Shown here in pieces: positions 1 through 8,108 of a DNA stretch of 64,000 nt. The stretch covers positions 1 through 64,000 of the forward strand of contig CAZRCD010000010.1 of NCBI GenBank assembly GCA_964598485.1, in the 5' to 3' direction. The position numbers and the translations under genes were made by a program. Each line of letters begins with the position of its first letter. The stretch's first letter is position 1. A model generated the notes under the pieces. It did not search any database. It saw only the letters and a program-made list of their open reading frames with translations, and was not told where the DNA came from. The stretch comes from SOJA01 sp964598485. GTDB taxonomy: Archaea; Thermoproteota; Bathyarchaeia; Bathyarchaeales; Bathycorpusculaceae.

Positions 1-167
1 ACTGTGCCATCTTCTGGGATGCACCATATTAGGGCTTTCTTTTTCTCTTTGGGAATCTTGATAAGATACTTCACTTTGTCCTTGACTTTTTCTTTCTTAA
101 CGATCTTGTATTTCCTGAGCTTAATTATTACATCAGCCTTGAGTTCCTCTAAGCTTTCTTCGCTCAA
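1..167 (-). CDS. Hypothetical protein, N-terminal part (runs off window)
   Basis: An open frame on the minus strand runs from a possible TTG start at 167 to the window edge, about 55 residues. It is Lys/Glu-rich with an amphipathic start (LSEESLEELKADVIIKLRKY) and later reads KALIWCIPEDG. An in-frame TAA lies just upstream of the TTG, so the coding part cannot extend much further 5'. I do not recognise a family. The start codon is weak and has no clear ribosome site. Confidence 0.35.
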   Translation of the reverse strand, partial: MSEESLEELKADVIIKLRKYKIVKKEKVKDKVKYLIKIPKEKKKALIWCIPEDGT

Positions 168-330
168 ACCATAAACCTCATGTTAAGAACAGTCGAAATC
201 TAAATGAAACATTAACCCTTAAACTTTATGGTTTCTTTTTTTATTTTAGGCTTAAGTTTTATTTTCGTTTTTTCAAGATTTTGCCGCCGTCATCATACTT
301 GCGCGCGTGATATTAGATAACTGCTCACGT

Positions 331-338
331 TTATATAT
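331..338 (+). promoter_or_regulatory. TATA box for the DinB-like gene
   Basis: TTATATAT lies 35-42 bases before the ATG at 373, with AGAGGG 6 bases before that ATG. This box lies inside the longer reading frame that opens at 307, so it argues for the shorter start at 373. Confidence 0.5.
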
Positions 339-372
339 CAGTGGCACCACAAAACTGGAAAGAGGGAATGTC

Positions 373-876
373 ATGTCGGAATGGAAAGAGTTGGCCCATT
401 TTCTCTACGGGAAAGGGTTTTGGTACGCAGATCCTCTCCGGGAGATCCATGGACTGAAAGATGAACAGCTTTTTTGGGTTCCAGATCCGAACAGCCTCTG
501 TATCCTCTGGCATGTTGGGCATATTGCACACAGAGAACGGACGCATATAGGCAGATTCCTCCAAGGCCTTCACGGAACAATAATACCTTCTCAGTATGAA
601 GTATTCGGACCAGATTGGTGCTCTACTGAGAAAGTTCGTCTGTCAGTTGGGTCTGTGCAGAACGTTCTTGCGTGGGTGCGCGACGTACGGGAGAAAAGTC
701 ATGAGTACATCTCGTCCCTAACTGAGGACGACCTTCACGCTGTTCCGCCAACATCGGCGGAAGGTCTTAGTGTGGCTCATTGGCTTTTCATTACTACAGC
801 GCATACTGCCTTACACATTGGACGGATTGAACTTCTACGGGCACTGATTGAAGGTAAATACGAAAGGGCGTGCTAA
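373..876 (+). CDS. DinB-family protein (DinB/YfiT four-helix metalloenzyme fold)
   Basis: About 167 residues, the usual length for DinB/YfiT proteins. This family forms four-helix bundles that bind a divalent metal through three histidines, and many members are thiol-dependent transferases. Visible here are a helix with WHVGHIAHRERTHIGR in the first third and HTALHIGRIELLRALIEG at the C terminus, the places where the metal-binding histidines normally sit. The frame opens at 307, but an AGAGGG ribosome site and a TATA box at 331-338 support the ATG at 373. The substrate is unknown. It stands alone upstream of tldD, with 130 bases between them. Confidence 0.72.
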   Translation: MSEWKELAHFLYGKGFWYADPLREIHGLKDEQLFWVPDPNSLCILWHVGHIAHRERTHIGRFLQGLHGTIIPSQYEVFGPDWCSTEKVRLSVGSVQNVLAWVRDVREKSHEYISSLTEDDLHAVPPTSAEGLSVAHWLFITTAHTALHIGRIELLRALIEGKYERAC

Positions 877-1006
877 ACGGAACAACCCACGGCCCCCGGT
901 ATGGTATCTAAAAATACAGGTGTGAAAGCGGGCGCCACGCTTTTGATCGAAAAAGTGAAAAGTAAGATAGACCTTTTAGTTGTTTCTAAACGTGGGATGT
1001 GTTAAA

Positions 1007-2452
1007 GTGTTTTCAGAGTTCGGTGAAATAGCTTTAGAAGAAGCAACGAAAAAAGGAGCGTTATACACGGATATCAGAATTAGCGAAATTCTCAGGGAGA
1101 TCTTAACGGTGAAGAACGGTGAACCAGAAGCTGTCAACCTTCTGCAAACAAAGGGATTCGGTGTCAGAGTAATTACAGATGGGGCATGGGGTTTTGCCGG
1201 TTCAATTGACATAAACAAGGAAGAAATCATAAAAACAGTTGAAAAAGCCGTCACTATTGCAAAGGCAAGTGTCATGTTAAAGAAGAAAGAGGCAACTCTA
1301 ATCCAAGAAGAAGCTAGAGAAGACCAGTATTCCAGCAGCTTTCAAAAAGACCCGTTCAAAACTCCAGTAGAGGAGAAGTTAGATGTGCTTGTTCAAGCTG
1401 GGCGAATCCTCAAGGAGCAGTCTCCACTGATAAAGGCTGCGTACGCTTATTATCGTGGATTTAGGGAGAACAAACTTTTCATGAGCACCGAAGGCGCGAA
1501 AATCAGCCAAAAGATAACATGGTGCGGTGGAGGACTATCAGCTATAGCTGTTAAAAACGGAGAAATGCAAACAAGATCGTATCCAGCTTCTTTCGGAGGC
1601 AACAATGCCACAAGCGGCTACGAATTCTTTGAATCTTTTGGATTGGTTGACCACGCAAAGGAAACTGGACAAGAACTCTTGCGGCTGTTCGACGCTGAAA
1701 AATGTCCTTCAGGAGAAATAGACCTAATTCTCACGGGCGATCAACTTGCTCTGCAAATACATGAAAGCTGCGGGCATCCGACAGAGCTTGATCGAGTGTT
1801 AGGCATGGAAGCAGACTATGCTGGAACAAGCTTTCTTACGCCTGAAAAACTTGGAAACTTCAGGTATGGTTCTGAAAAGGTGAATATAATGGCTGATGCT
1901 ACTATTCCGCATGGGCTTGGATCGTTTGGCTACGATGACGAGGGAACAAGAGCGAAAAAAGTGTACTTGGTTAGGGAAGGCTTGTTTGTGGGTTATCAGA
2001 GTTCTCGCGAAACTGCGGCTGAGTTGAATCTTGGAGAAAGCAGTGGTGGAATGCGGGCTGACTCGCCTTTGGCTTTGCCGCTTATTCGCATGACAAACAT
2101 TAACCTGCTACCAGGAGACTGGAAGACTGAGGATGTTATCGAAGACACGAAAGACGGTGTTTTATTGATGACTAATCGTTCGTGGAGCATTGACGACAGG
2201 CGTGTAAACTTTCAGTTCGGCACGGAAATCGGTTGGAGAATAAGGGATGGAAGCAGAGAAAATATGGTTAAGAACCCAACTTACATGGGTGTCACTCCGC
2301 AGTTCTGGGGTTCATGCGACGCTGTAAGCAAGGACGACTGGGTGATGCATGGCGTGCCAAACTGTGGCAAAGGTGTGCCAGGTCAAGTGATGTATGTTGG
2401 ACATGGCTGTGGAACTGCAAGATTCCGTAAAGTTCGTGTTGGATTAATGTGA
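1007..2452 (+). CDS. tldD: TldD, zinc metalloprotease of the TldD/TldE pair
   Basis: TldD forms a heterodimeric metalloprotease with TldE (PmbA). In bacteria the pair trims microcin precursors and unfolded peptides inside the cell. The HExxxH metal motif is present as HESCGH, and the C-terminal metal-binding cysteine region reads GHGCGTARFR. Length, about 480 residues, is normal for TldD. The frame is open from a TTG at 980. I prefer the GTG at 1007 because GGGAT lies 8 bases upstream and a 34-codon frame (901-1005) stops one base before it. tldE follows after 7 bases, so the two are surely co-transcribed. Confidence 0.9.
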   Translation: MFSEFGEIALEEATKKGALYTDIRISEILREILTVKNGEPEAVNLLQTKGFGVRVITDGAWGFAGSIDINKEEIIKTVEKAVTIAKASVMLKKKEATLIQEEAREDQYSSSFQKDPFKTPVEEKLDVLVQAGRILKEQSPLIKAAYAYYRGFRENKLFMSTEGAKISQKITWCGGGLSAIAVKNGEMQTRSYPASFGGNNATSGYEFFESFGLVDHAKETGQELLRLFDAEKCPSGEIDLILTGDQLALQIHESCGHPTELDRVLGMEADYAGTSFLTPEKLGNFRYGSEKVNIMADATIPHGLGSFGYDDEGTRAKKVYLVREGLFVGYQSSRETAAELNLGESSGGMRADSPLALPLIRMTNINLLPGDWKTEDVIEDTKDGVLLMTNRSWSIDDRRVNFQFGTEIGWRIRDGSRENMVKNPTYMGVTPQFWGSCDAVSKDDWVMHGVPNCGKGVPGQVMYVGHGCGTARFRKVRVGLM

Positions 2453-2459
2453 GGCGGAA

Positions 2460-3836
2460 ATGATGGTTACAGAAAGATTGTTAAGAATCGCGGAGAAAAC
2501 TGTGCAATATGCTATGCGACAAAACGTTGACCAAGTGCAGGCTTCAGCTTTTCTGCTTGACACGGCGTTGACAAGATTTGCAAATTCTCAGATACATCAG
2601 AACGTTGCAACAAAAAAAGGCGGAGTACTAATCAAGGTAATCCTAAACAAGCAAGTCAGCAACACACGAGTCAACACTTTGGAAGAACAACAAATTGAAA
2701 AGGCTGTGATGCAAGCAGTGAAAATCGCCAAGGCTTCACCGCCAAACAAAGAATTTAAGAGTTTACCAGAACCCGAGCCTTGGAATCCTGTTGAAGGAGT
2801 ATTTGACGAGGAAACAGCAAATTGTACACCCAGATACAGGGCGGAAAAAGTTAAAGAAGCAATTGAAATGGCACATTCAAAATCTTCGATTGTGAAGGCT
2901 GTTGCTGGTTATTTCTCAACTGGTTCGATGGCTTTTGCAGTGGCAAACTCGTTAGGTGTCTCAGCAGGGGCTTTAGCATCCTCGGCAAACATGAAGACCA
3001 CAGTCATATCGAAGTCTAGAGCTTCAGAAGGTTTCGGAACCGCTGAAAAATATTCAAGACAGGTCAAAGACATTCAACCAGCTGTTTTGGCAGGAGATGC
3101 CTCTGAAAAATCCGTGAAAAGCATAAATCCAATCAAGCTGTCTCCAGGTGAATATCAAGTTGTTTTGTCGCCTTTGGCTTCTGCTACGCTTTTGATGTTC
3201 CTAGGCTATGTTGGGTTTTCAGCGACTTCATATCAGGATGGACGGTCCTTTGTCAAATATTGTCTAAACCAGCAGGTTTTCGACGGCAAGCTTAACGTGA
3301 AAGATGATGCTAGGGATTTGCGAACGCTTTATGCAACGCCAGTCGATGGCGAAGGAGTTCCGAAAAAGGCTTTGCAGCTGATAAGTAACGGAGTTGTTTC
3401 AGAACAGAGCATATGCTATAACTCTTTTACAGCTGGGAAGGAAGATAAGAAGAGCACTGGTCATGCCATTCCGCCAATCAGTGATTACTATTCTGAGATG
3501 CCTATGCCCTTCAACGTAGTTATGAACCCGGGAGATGCCAGTTTGGAGGAGATGATTGCTGAAACGAAGCGTGGAATATTTGTGACAACGTTTCATTATG
3601 TGAATCCTGTTGAACCTACAAAGGTAGTTCTGACGGGGTTGACGAGGGATGGAACTTTTCTGATTGAGAACGGCGAAGTGTCTAAGCCGATTGTGAACAT
3701 GCGGTTTACGGATAGCATGCTTTCTACTTTGAAGAACATACCGTTGATTGGCAGAGAACTTGAGATGGTTGAGGCGACGACTGTTCCTTCGATGAAGCTT
3801 GAGAAACTACGATTCGTAGGCGTATCAGCCTACTAA
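2460..3836 (+). CDS. pmbA: TldE/PmbA, partner subunit of TldD
   Basis: This is the non-catalytic partner of TldD. It lacks the HExxxH motif, as expected for TldE, but shares the TldD/PmbA fold, seen in the N-terminal segment and in the GEYQVVLSPLASATLLMFL stretch in the middle. At 458 residues it matches the family. It begins 8 bases after the tldD stop with two ATG codons in tandem. Pairing, order and length all fit the archaeal TldD-TldE operon. An oligo-T run just after the stop could end transcription. Confidence 0.88.
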   Translation: MMVTERLLRIAEKTVQYAMRQNVDQVQASAFLLDTALTRFANSQIHQNVATKKGGVLIKVILNKQVSNTRVNTLEEQQIEKAVMQAVKIAKASPPNKEFKSLPEPEPWNPVEGVFDEETANCTPRYRAEKVKEAIEMAHSKSSIVKAVAGYFSTGSMAFAVANSLGVSAGALASSANMKTTVISKSRASEGFGTAEKYSRQVKDIQPAVLAGDASEKSVKSINPIKLSPGEYQVVLSPLASATLLMFLGYVGFSATSYQDGRSFVKYCLNQQVFDGKLNVKDDARDLRTLYATPVDGEGVPKKALQLISNGVVSEQSICYNSFTAGKEDKKSTGHAIPPISDYYSEMPMPFNVVMNPGDASLEEMIAETKRGIFVTTFHYVNPVEPTKVVLTGLTRDGTFLIENGEVSKPIVNMRFTDSMLSTLKNIPLIGRELEMVEATTVPSMKLEKLRFVGVSAY

Positions 3837-3843
3837 CACCCTC

Positions 3844-3851
3844 TTTTTTTT
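3844..3851 (+). terminator. Oligo-T transcription terminator after tldE
   Basis: Eight T residues begin 7 bases after the pmbA stop codon. Archaeal RNA polymerase commonly stops at such runs without a hairpin. Confidence 0.4.
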
Positions 3852-3973
3852 CAGAAATGGCGAAAACCCACAAAAAGCTTAAGTCTAATCACAGAAAAGG
3901 TGCACGAGAAAATTTAGAAGATTACTGTTGTTAATTGGTTGGTGCGTGGATGTTTAGCATGATTCAAACACGC

Positions 3974-4195
3974 TTAAGTTCCCTGTGCAACTAACGTTTC
4001 TGTTTTCAGTATTTTTTCCATCAACTCCTTTCCAAGTTTTTTGGCGGCATCCAAAATTTCTATCCCTATGATACGCCCGTCTTTGTCAAGGTCGATCACC
4101 ACGTTCTCGGCAAGCTCCTCGCTTATCTCATACCTAGCTTTTCTAAGCCAAATATACATGGCGTCAACCTTTGAATCGTATTCCACCCTCACCAC
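3974..4195 (-). CDS. DUF2283 protein, likely antitoxin-like partner
   Basis: 73 residues with the DUF2283 pattern: VEYDSKVDAMYIWL near the start, then VVIDLDKDGRIIGIEILDA. DUF2283 proteins are small beta-rich proteins usually encoded next to DUF4258 proteins in archaea and bacteria, in an arrangement resembling a type II toxin-antitoxin pair. That is the case here: the gene overlaps the upstream DUF4258 gene by 7 bases. The antitoxin role comes from family context and has not been shown for this protein. Confidence 0.75.
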   Translation of the reverse strand: MVRVEYDSKVDAMYIWLRKARYEISEELAENVVIDLDKDGRIIGIEILDAAKKLGKELMEKILKTETLVAQGT

Positions 4196-4422
4196 TTCTT
4201 AATCCTCCTTGTCCAATAAACTGTAACAACCCATATTTTATCATTACTCTTCTCAGAGATTACCTTAAGAATTTTGTCTCCATGCCTCTTCAACGAGGCA
4301 ACCCTCCCCCTACGTGTAGCAAAACTTAGATTCGGGCGCCTCAAAGCATCTTCAACCATTCTCTTCGATATCTTCCTCTGTCTCATTCGAGACGATGCAT
4401 GCCTCGTATACTCCACAGTCAT
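4189..4422 (-). CDS. DUF4258 protein, likely toxin-like partner
   Basis: The domain starts YTRHASSRMRQRKISKRMVEDALRRP, typical of DUF4258, a BECR/RelE-like fold. It continues with a beta-rich half ending WVVTVYWTRR. The frame is open from 4455. I chose the ATG at 4422 because an AATATTTT box around 4457-4464 would place transcription start inside the longer version, and because the family begins close to this Met. The gene overlaps the DUF2283 gene by 7 bases, so they are translated together. Function as an RNase-like toxin is an inference from fold and context. Confidence 0.7.
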   Translation of the reverse strand: MTVEYTRHASSRMRQRKISKRMVEDALRRPNLSFATRRGRVASLKRHGDKILKVISEKSNDKIWVVTVYWTRRIKKW

Positions 4423-4627
4423 TTTAACCGACGCAATAATAGGGTTGCTAAACATAAAATATTTCTCTTACATGTCTTAATGCGTAAACTTCCTAAAGGT
4501 TCCTGAATGATTTTCCAAAAACAAGGAGGCGCTCATGGAATACGCAAAAAGCATAAGCCAAATAACACAAAAACACTAACAATATGAAGGCATAGTAAAA
4601 AGTATGCGTAAAGAGGGTGTGGTTTAA

Positions 4628-4867
4628 ATGTTGTGGAATTGGGATGAAGTGTTTAAATATCTAGTGCGTAAGTGTGATGAGCATGATGGTTATTATCAAC
4701 TTTCAATAGATGAAGGAGCACGTTTTAAGTACGGACCAGTAGGTAAAGGGTGGGGAAAGTATAATCTCCGACAGAATATCATTCCTCGATACCAGAAACG
4801 TTTTACAGATTACGAGTTCGGAGTCAGCAGAGATAGAAGGTATCTTTGGTGCAGACGAAGAATATAG
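4628..4867 (+). CDS. Small unknown protein upstream of the glycosylase-domain gene
   Basis: 79 residues, basic and rich in aromatic residues (MLWNWDEVFKYLVRKCDEHD at the start, RRYLWCRRRI at the end). I recognise no family. The stop lies only 12 bases before the start of the Ogg-domain gene on the same strand, so the two very likely form a bicistronic unit. About 170 bases upstream have no gene apart from a 14-codon frame at 4535 with a GGAGG ribosome site, perhaps a remnant. Confidence 0.6.
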   Translation: MLWNWDEVFKYLVRKCDEHDGYYQLSIDEGARFKYGPVGKGWGKYNLRQNIIPRYQKRFTDYEFGVSRDRRYLWCRRRI

Positions 4868-4879
4868 TTACTAAAAAGG

Positions 4880-5947
4880 ATGTATGATCAAATGGTGAGT
4901 AAATATGATAGATACTGGAGGAGTACACTCCCAGAAATTAAGAATCTGGTTATAAAGGCGTTTCAAACAGGTTATAGCAGTGGAATAGATGTATCCGATA
5001 TACGAATGTATGGAAATAGACAACATTGGGGTACACGGGTTACTATCCCTCCTGGGACAACAAAAATTACTGAGGAACTTTCGCCGGATGCTCATGGCAA
5101 ATCCTTGGGTAACGTCATTATTCGCTCTGGAATTTTAGAGAATCGCAAGGAAACTCTATTTGCAAGAATATTAGAAAGAGGGAGAAAACTATATTTGCAC
5201 TTTGAAACACGTAAAACAGCAAAACCTTTCGCTTTGAGCTCAGCATGGGTGCCAGAAGAGGAAGGTACTGTCATAGGAGGGCTATCAGAGGAGGCTTATG
5301 CCCGCGCGATTAATGCCTTAAGAAATGTTGAGCCGCAGAGCCCCTTTGTGTTTGGGAAATGGAAAAGGCTCTCTGAATCCGATATCAAAAAGATAGCAAT
5401 ACTAAGAGTATGCTCACCTCAGACAAGGATCGCAAACTTAAGAAGCCTGGAGTATTCTCCTGATATGGATAGATTGTTAAAAAATGAAAACTACGAAGAG
5501 GAACGCTTCGCAATTTTGAGAAAACATAGGATACGTTTTCCTGATCAGAAAACCAAACGGATAAGTCATCTACTCTCTCTTAATATACTGGGTCTAATCC
5601 AAAGCTTAGAACAACTTAACGGAGCATCCTTAAGCCAGGAGCGAAGGGCAAGAGAGCGAGTAATGACGATAATAAATGGCATGGGTCTCAAAACAGCGAG
5701 CGATTTCTTGAAAGATATTGGTTTTAGCAAATATTTAGCCGTACTCGACAGTAGAAATCTTAGATTTCTTCAAGATATAGGTCTTACTCCAAAACAGCTC
5801 AAAGCAAGTGAACTTACGAAACGAAAGATCTACTACAAGTTAGAGGATATTGAGAATAAGCTCGCCAAGAAAATGGGTATAACGGTGTCAGAGTTAGATG
5901 AAAAAATAATGGCATACACTGGAGAGGAAAAACCTCATAGAATCTAA
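4880..5947 (+). CDS. Protein with C-terminal Ogg2-type DNA glycosylase (HhH-GPD) domain and unknown N-terminal domain
   Basis: The last 150 or so residues resemble archaeal 8-oxoguanine glycosylase/lyase type 2. IRFPDQKTKRI is near residue 218. The helix-hairpin-helix GMGLKTASDFLKDIGF carries the catalytic Lys at 271, and AVLD places the catalytic Asp at 290, 19 residues later. The end KMGITVSELDEKIMAYTGEE resembles the C terminus of Ogg2. An intact Ogg2 is about 210 residues. Here some 200 residues precede it, including VSDIRMYGNRQHWGTRV and an acidic stretch, which I cannot assign. It probably removes damaged or modified bases. The start could also be the ATG at 4892. It sits 12 bases after the small gene at 4628. 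Confidence 0.65.
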   Translation: MYDQMVSKYDRYWRSTLPEIKNLVIKAFQTGYSSGIDVSDIRMYGNRQHWGTRVTIPPGTTKITEELSPDAHGKSLGNVIIRSGILENRKETLFARILERGRKLYLHFETRKTAKPFALSSAWVPEEEGTVIGGLSEEAYARAINALRNVEPQSPFVFGKWKRLSESDIKKIAILRVCSPQTRIANLRSLEYSPDMDRLLKNENYEEERFAILRKHRIRFPDQKTKRISHLLSLNILGLIQSLEQLNGASLSQERRARERVMTIINGMGLKTASDFLKDIGFSKYLAVLDSRNLRFLQDIGLTPKQLKASELTKRKIYYKLEDIENKLAKKMGITVSELDEKIMAYTGEEKPHRI

Positions 5948-6087
5948 TTCCGTAACATAAATTTCTGGATATTTGACGTCGAGAATCGAATTTGTAATAA
6001 TAGTTTCCATTAAGCAATTTTTATGAATAACTTTGTTTTGCGTTTAAAATCGCTTTTGAATCCAAGCCTGCAAAACTTCTTCGAGAA

Positions 6088-6573
6088 TTAGGTTTTCCTT
6101 GTCATTCTGCTTCCGCATTTTTGACAAGTTTGCTGATAGCACGGAGTACCCACCCTGTGAGATGTAGTATAACCGCAGTTTGGACAGATGCACCCGCCTC
6201 CTGGACCAGCCGAAAATCCACCACCCATTCTTCCTCTGCCACGTCCTCCCATTCCACCACCTCTTCCACCGCCGCCTCTCCCAGCACCTCCTCCACCTCG
6301 CCCACCTCCTCCTCTACCAGACATTCCATACCAGTCCATTCTTCCACCTATTTGCGAGAATTTAGGGGAGTATCCAGCAGGTTGCATTGGAGGTGCAGCT
6401 GGCTGGTATGGGATAGGTGAAGTTCTTGGGACAGTTTGAGCTTGTTCTGTGGTTCTTGGTACAAAGTTTGGACATGCAGGGTCGTCAGGGTTCACCATTA
6501 CTTCGTAAGCCATACAAAATCCGTTCTTGAAATTAGCGCATTGTTTATGCGTGTGAAAACTCTTTACGCTCAT
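6088..6573 (-). CDS. Gly/Arg-rich zinc-ribbon protein
   Basis: 161 residues in three parts. The N-terminal Cys cluster runs CANFKNGFC...DDPACPNF (about residues 12-36). Next come a Pro/Gln linker and a low-complexity Gly-Arg-Met stretch of about 50 residues. The C-terminal zinc ribbon reads CICPNCGYTTSH, then CYQQTCQKCGS. The C-terminal ribbon resembles small archaeal proteins encoded near iron-sulfur or dinitrogenase-cofactor-like proteins. The role is unknown; metal binding by the two cysteine clusters is likely. The Gly-rich DNA produces Pro-rich frames on the other strand that are not genes. Confidence 0.65.
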   Translation of the reverse strand: MSVKSFHTHKQCANFKNGFCMAYEVMVNPDDPACPNFVPRTTEQAQTVPRTSPIPYQPAAPPMQPAGYSPKFSQIGGRMDWYGMSGRGGGGRGGGGAGRGGGGRGGGMGGRGRGRMGGGFSAGPGGGCICPNCGYTTSHRVGTPCYQQTCQKCGSRMTRKT

Positions 6574-6749
6574 GTTATTAAGACCTTTTTGTGACTATGC
6601 ACAGAAATGGTTCAAGCCTAAATAAAAAGTTTATGCAACCGAAAAGACAAAAACATTCATCAAATGCAAAGCACTATCTCATCAACATAATCCATCAGAG
6701 CAACCATTCTTCCAATATCCGAAAACTTGTTTGTGCGAACTCGGATTTT

Positions 6750-7109
6750 CTACTTTTTAGATGCTTTTGCCAGCTTTAACCCGAACGTTACTAATCTTCT
6801 GAAGTGTTCGTCGTGTGTTTTCAGCGTCATGTTTTTGGATATTACTGTTGCTGCTATGAGTAAGTCTGCGTCAGGTATTAATACGCCTTCCTTCTTGAGC
6901 CTGCGGTACAAGCTGCAGTAGACTATGATCGTTTCGTTGTTTATGCTTTGCACGCTGAAGCTTTTTTCGAGTAAATCCTTAACTTTAATCCTTTTCCCAT
7001 CTTCCAGTCCTCTCAATATCTCAATAAGCGTTATGACTGAGATGGCTCCGATCTCATATCTTCTCTCATGCAGCAACTCTAGGATTATGTCTGTGTCGAG
7101 CAGGTTCAT
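6750..7109 (-). CDS. vapC: PIN-domain ribonuclease toxin, VapC family
   Basis: 119 residues. The acidic residues of the PIN nuclease site are visible: LLDTD at residues 3-7, LIEIL with Glu30, and IPDADLLIAA in the C-terminal third, followed by the usual THDEHFRRL. VapC toxins cleave RNA, often tRNA, and are held inactive by VapB. The start overlaps the end of the upstream small gene by 4 bases (ATGA-type coupling), the standard vapBC arrangement. Confidence 0.85.
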   Translation of the reverse strand: MNLLDTDIILELLHERRYEIGAISVITLIEILRGLEDGKRIKVKDLLEKSFSVQSINNETIIVYCSLYRRLKKEGVLIPDADLLIAATVISKNMTLKTHDEHFRRLVTFGLKLAKASKK

Positions 7110-7333
7110 CTGAACGCGAACCTCTCCCTGAACTCTTTGCTGGATTCGATTATAGCTTTCAAGTCTTCATCTGTGAGCGTTCGCGCCAGCTGCTTAAACG
7201 CTTGCTCACTCCTTAATCTCTTGACTTCGGCATACAATTTGAGCAGAAACTCGCCCCACTCATTGTCACGTTTAGCCTCTTCCAGAATCTTTTTGATCTC
7301 TGCGGGAACAGATATTGTCACATACTTTCCCAA
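7106..7333 (-). CDS. vapB: VapB-type antitoxin
   Basis: 75 residues. The N terminus GKYVTISVPAEIKKILEEAK is a short beta strand plus helix, as in AbrB- or RHH-like archaeal VapB proteins. The rest is a charged helical tail that would wrap the toxin. The family is assigned mainly from context: it directly precedes vapC with a 4-base overlap. Archaeal VapB proteins normally repress their own promoter; the region just upstream (7334-7380) is AT-rich and would hold it. Confidence 0.75.
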   Translation of the reverse strand: MGKYVTISVPAEIKKILEEAKRDNEWGEFLLKLYAEVKRLRSEQAFKQLARTLTDEDLKAIIESSKEFRERFAFR

Positions 7334-7418
7334 ATCTTATCACCACATAACTATATAGCAACGTAACGATATAATAACCTTTCCCACAATCTTCACAGCT
7401 TGCTTCTAAAATGCCGAG

Positions 7419-8096
7419 CTACACACGAACTGTTACATTTGCAACATATCTTTTCATAACACTCGCAAATTCACCGATAACTTTAGGCGAATAGGGATTA
7501 ACATCATTGAATACTTTGTCTAATGTGTCGCCAGGAATAAACTGTTGAAACGCAAAACGTTTTCCACCCTTAATGATTTCACCCATCTTTGGAATATCCT
7601 CTTCATCAACGAAGCCCGGAACAACCGTTGCTCTAAACTCATAATCAACTTTTCCATTCTTCAAAATCTCAACAGTACGCAAGAAATCAACCGTGTCTTT
7701 TGCTCCTAAACGATCATACTTCTCCAAAGAAGTTTTCACGTCCAAGGCAACATAATCCACAAAAGACAAACAGTTCTTTAAGACTTGCGGGAAAAACCCG
7801 TTTGTGTCTAGCTTAACCGCAAAACCTTTTTCCTTAAGCTTTTTTAGAAATTTTGGAATTTCCTTGTGCATCGTTGGTTCTCCACCAGTTATGACTACAG
7901 CGTCCACGTATTTTTTGCGTTTTTCAAGAATTCGAATCACTGTTTCTTCGTTAAGAAACGGAGGCTTAGGGTCTAACACTATTCTCCAGTTGTGGCAGTA
8001 AGGACATCGTAGATTGCAGCCAGGCGTAAAAAGCACGGTTGCTATTCTGTCTGGAAAATCTATTAGACTTGTCTTTTGGATGCCGCTGAACTTCAT
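7419..8096 (-). CDS. nrdG: Anaerobic ribonucleotide reductase activase (radical SAM, NrdG-like)
   Basis: 225 residues, a radical SAM protein. CNLRCPYCHNW gives the CxxxCxxC cluster motif near residue 28, after GIQKTSLIDFPDR, the usual start of the activases. VVITGGEPT is the second SAM motif. It would generate the glycyl radical on NrdD using SAM and a 4Fe-4S cluster. It starts 12 bases after the nrdD stop, so it is the third gene of the nrdR-nrdD-nrdG operon. Confidence 0.88.
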   Translation of the reverse strand: MKFSGIQKTSLIDFPDRIATVLFTPGCNLRCPYCHNWRIVLDPKPPFLNEETVIRILEKRKKYVDAVVITGGEPTMHKEIPKFLKKLKEKGFAVKLDTNGFFPQVLKNCLSFVDYVALDVKTSLEKYDRLGAKDTVDFLRTVEILKNGKVDYEFRATVVPGFVDEEDIPKMGEIIKGGKRFAFQQFIPGDTLDKVFNDVNPYSPKVIGEFASVMKRYVANVTVRV

Positions 8097-8108
8097 TAGC
8101 GTTTCACT

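Noticed and set aside
901..1005. 34-codon ATG frame just before tldD
   Set aside because: It has no recognisable domain and overlaps the longer tldD frame. I used it only as support for the GTG start at 1007.
6121..6439. Pro/Ser-rich plus-strand frames at the Gly-rich gene
   Set aside because: They are mirror images of the Gly/Arg repeat on the minus strand, with no ribosome site or family features.
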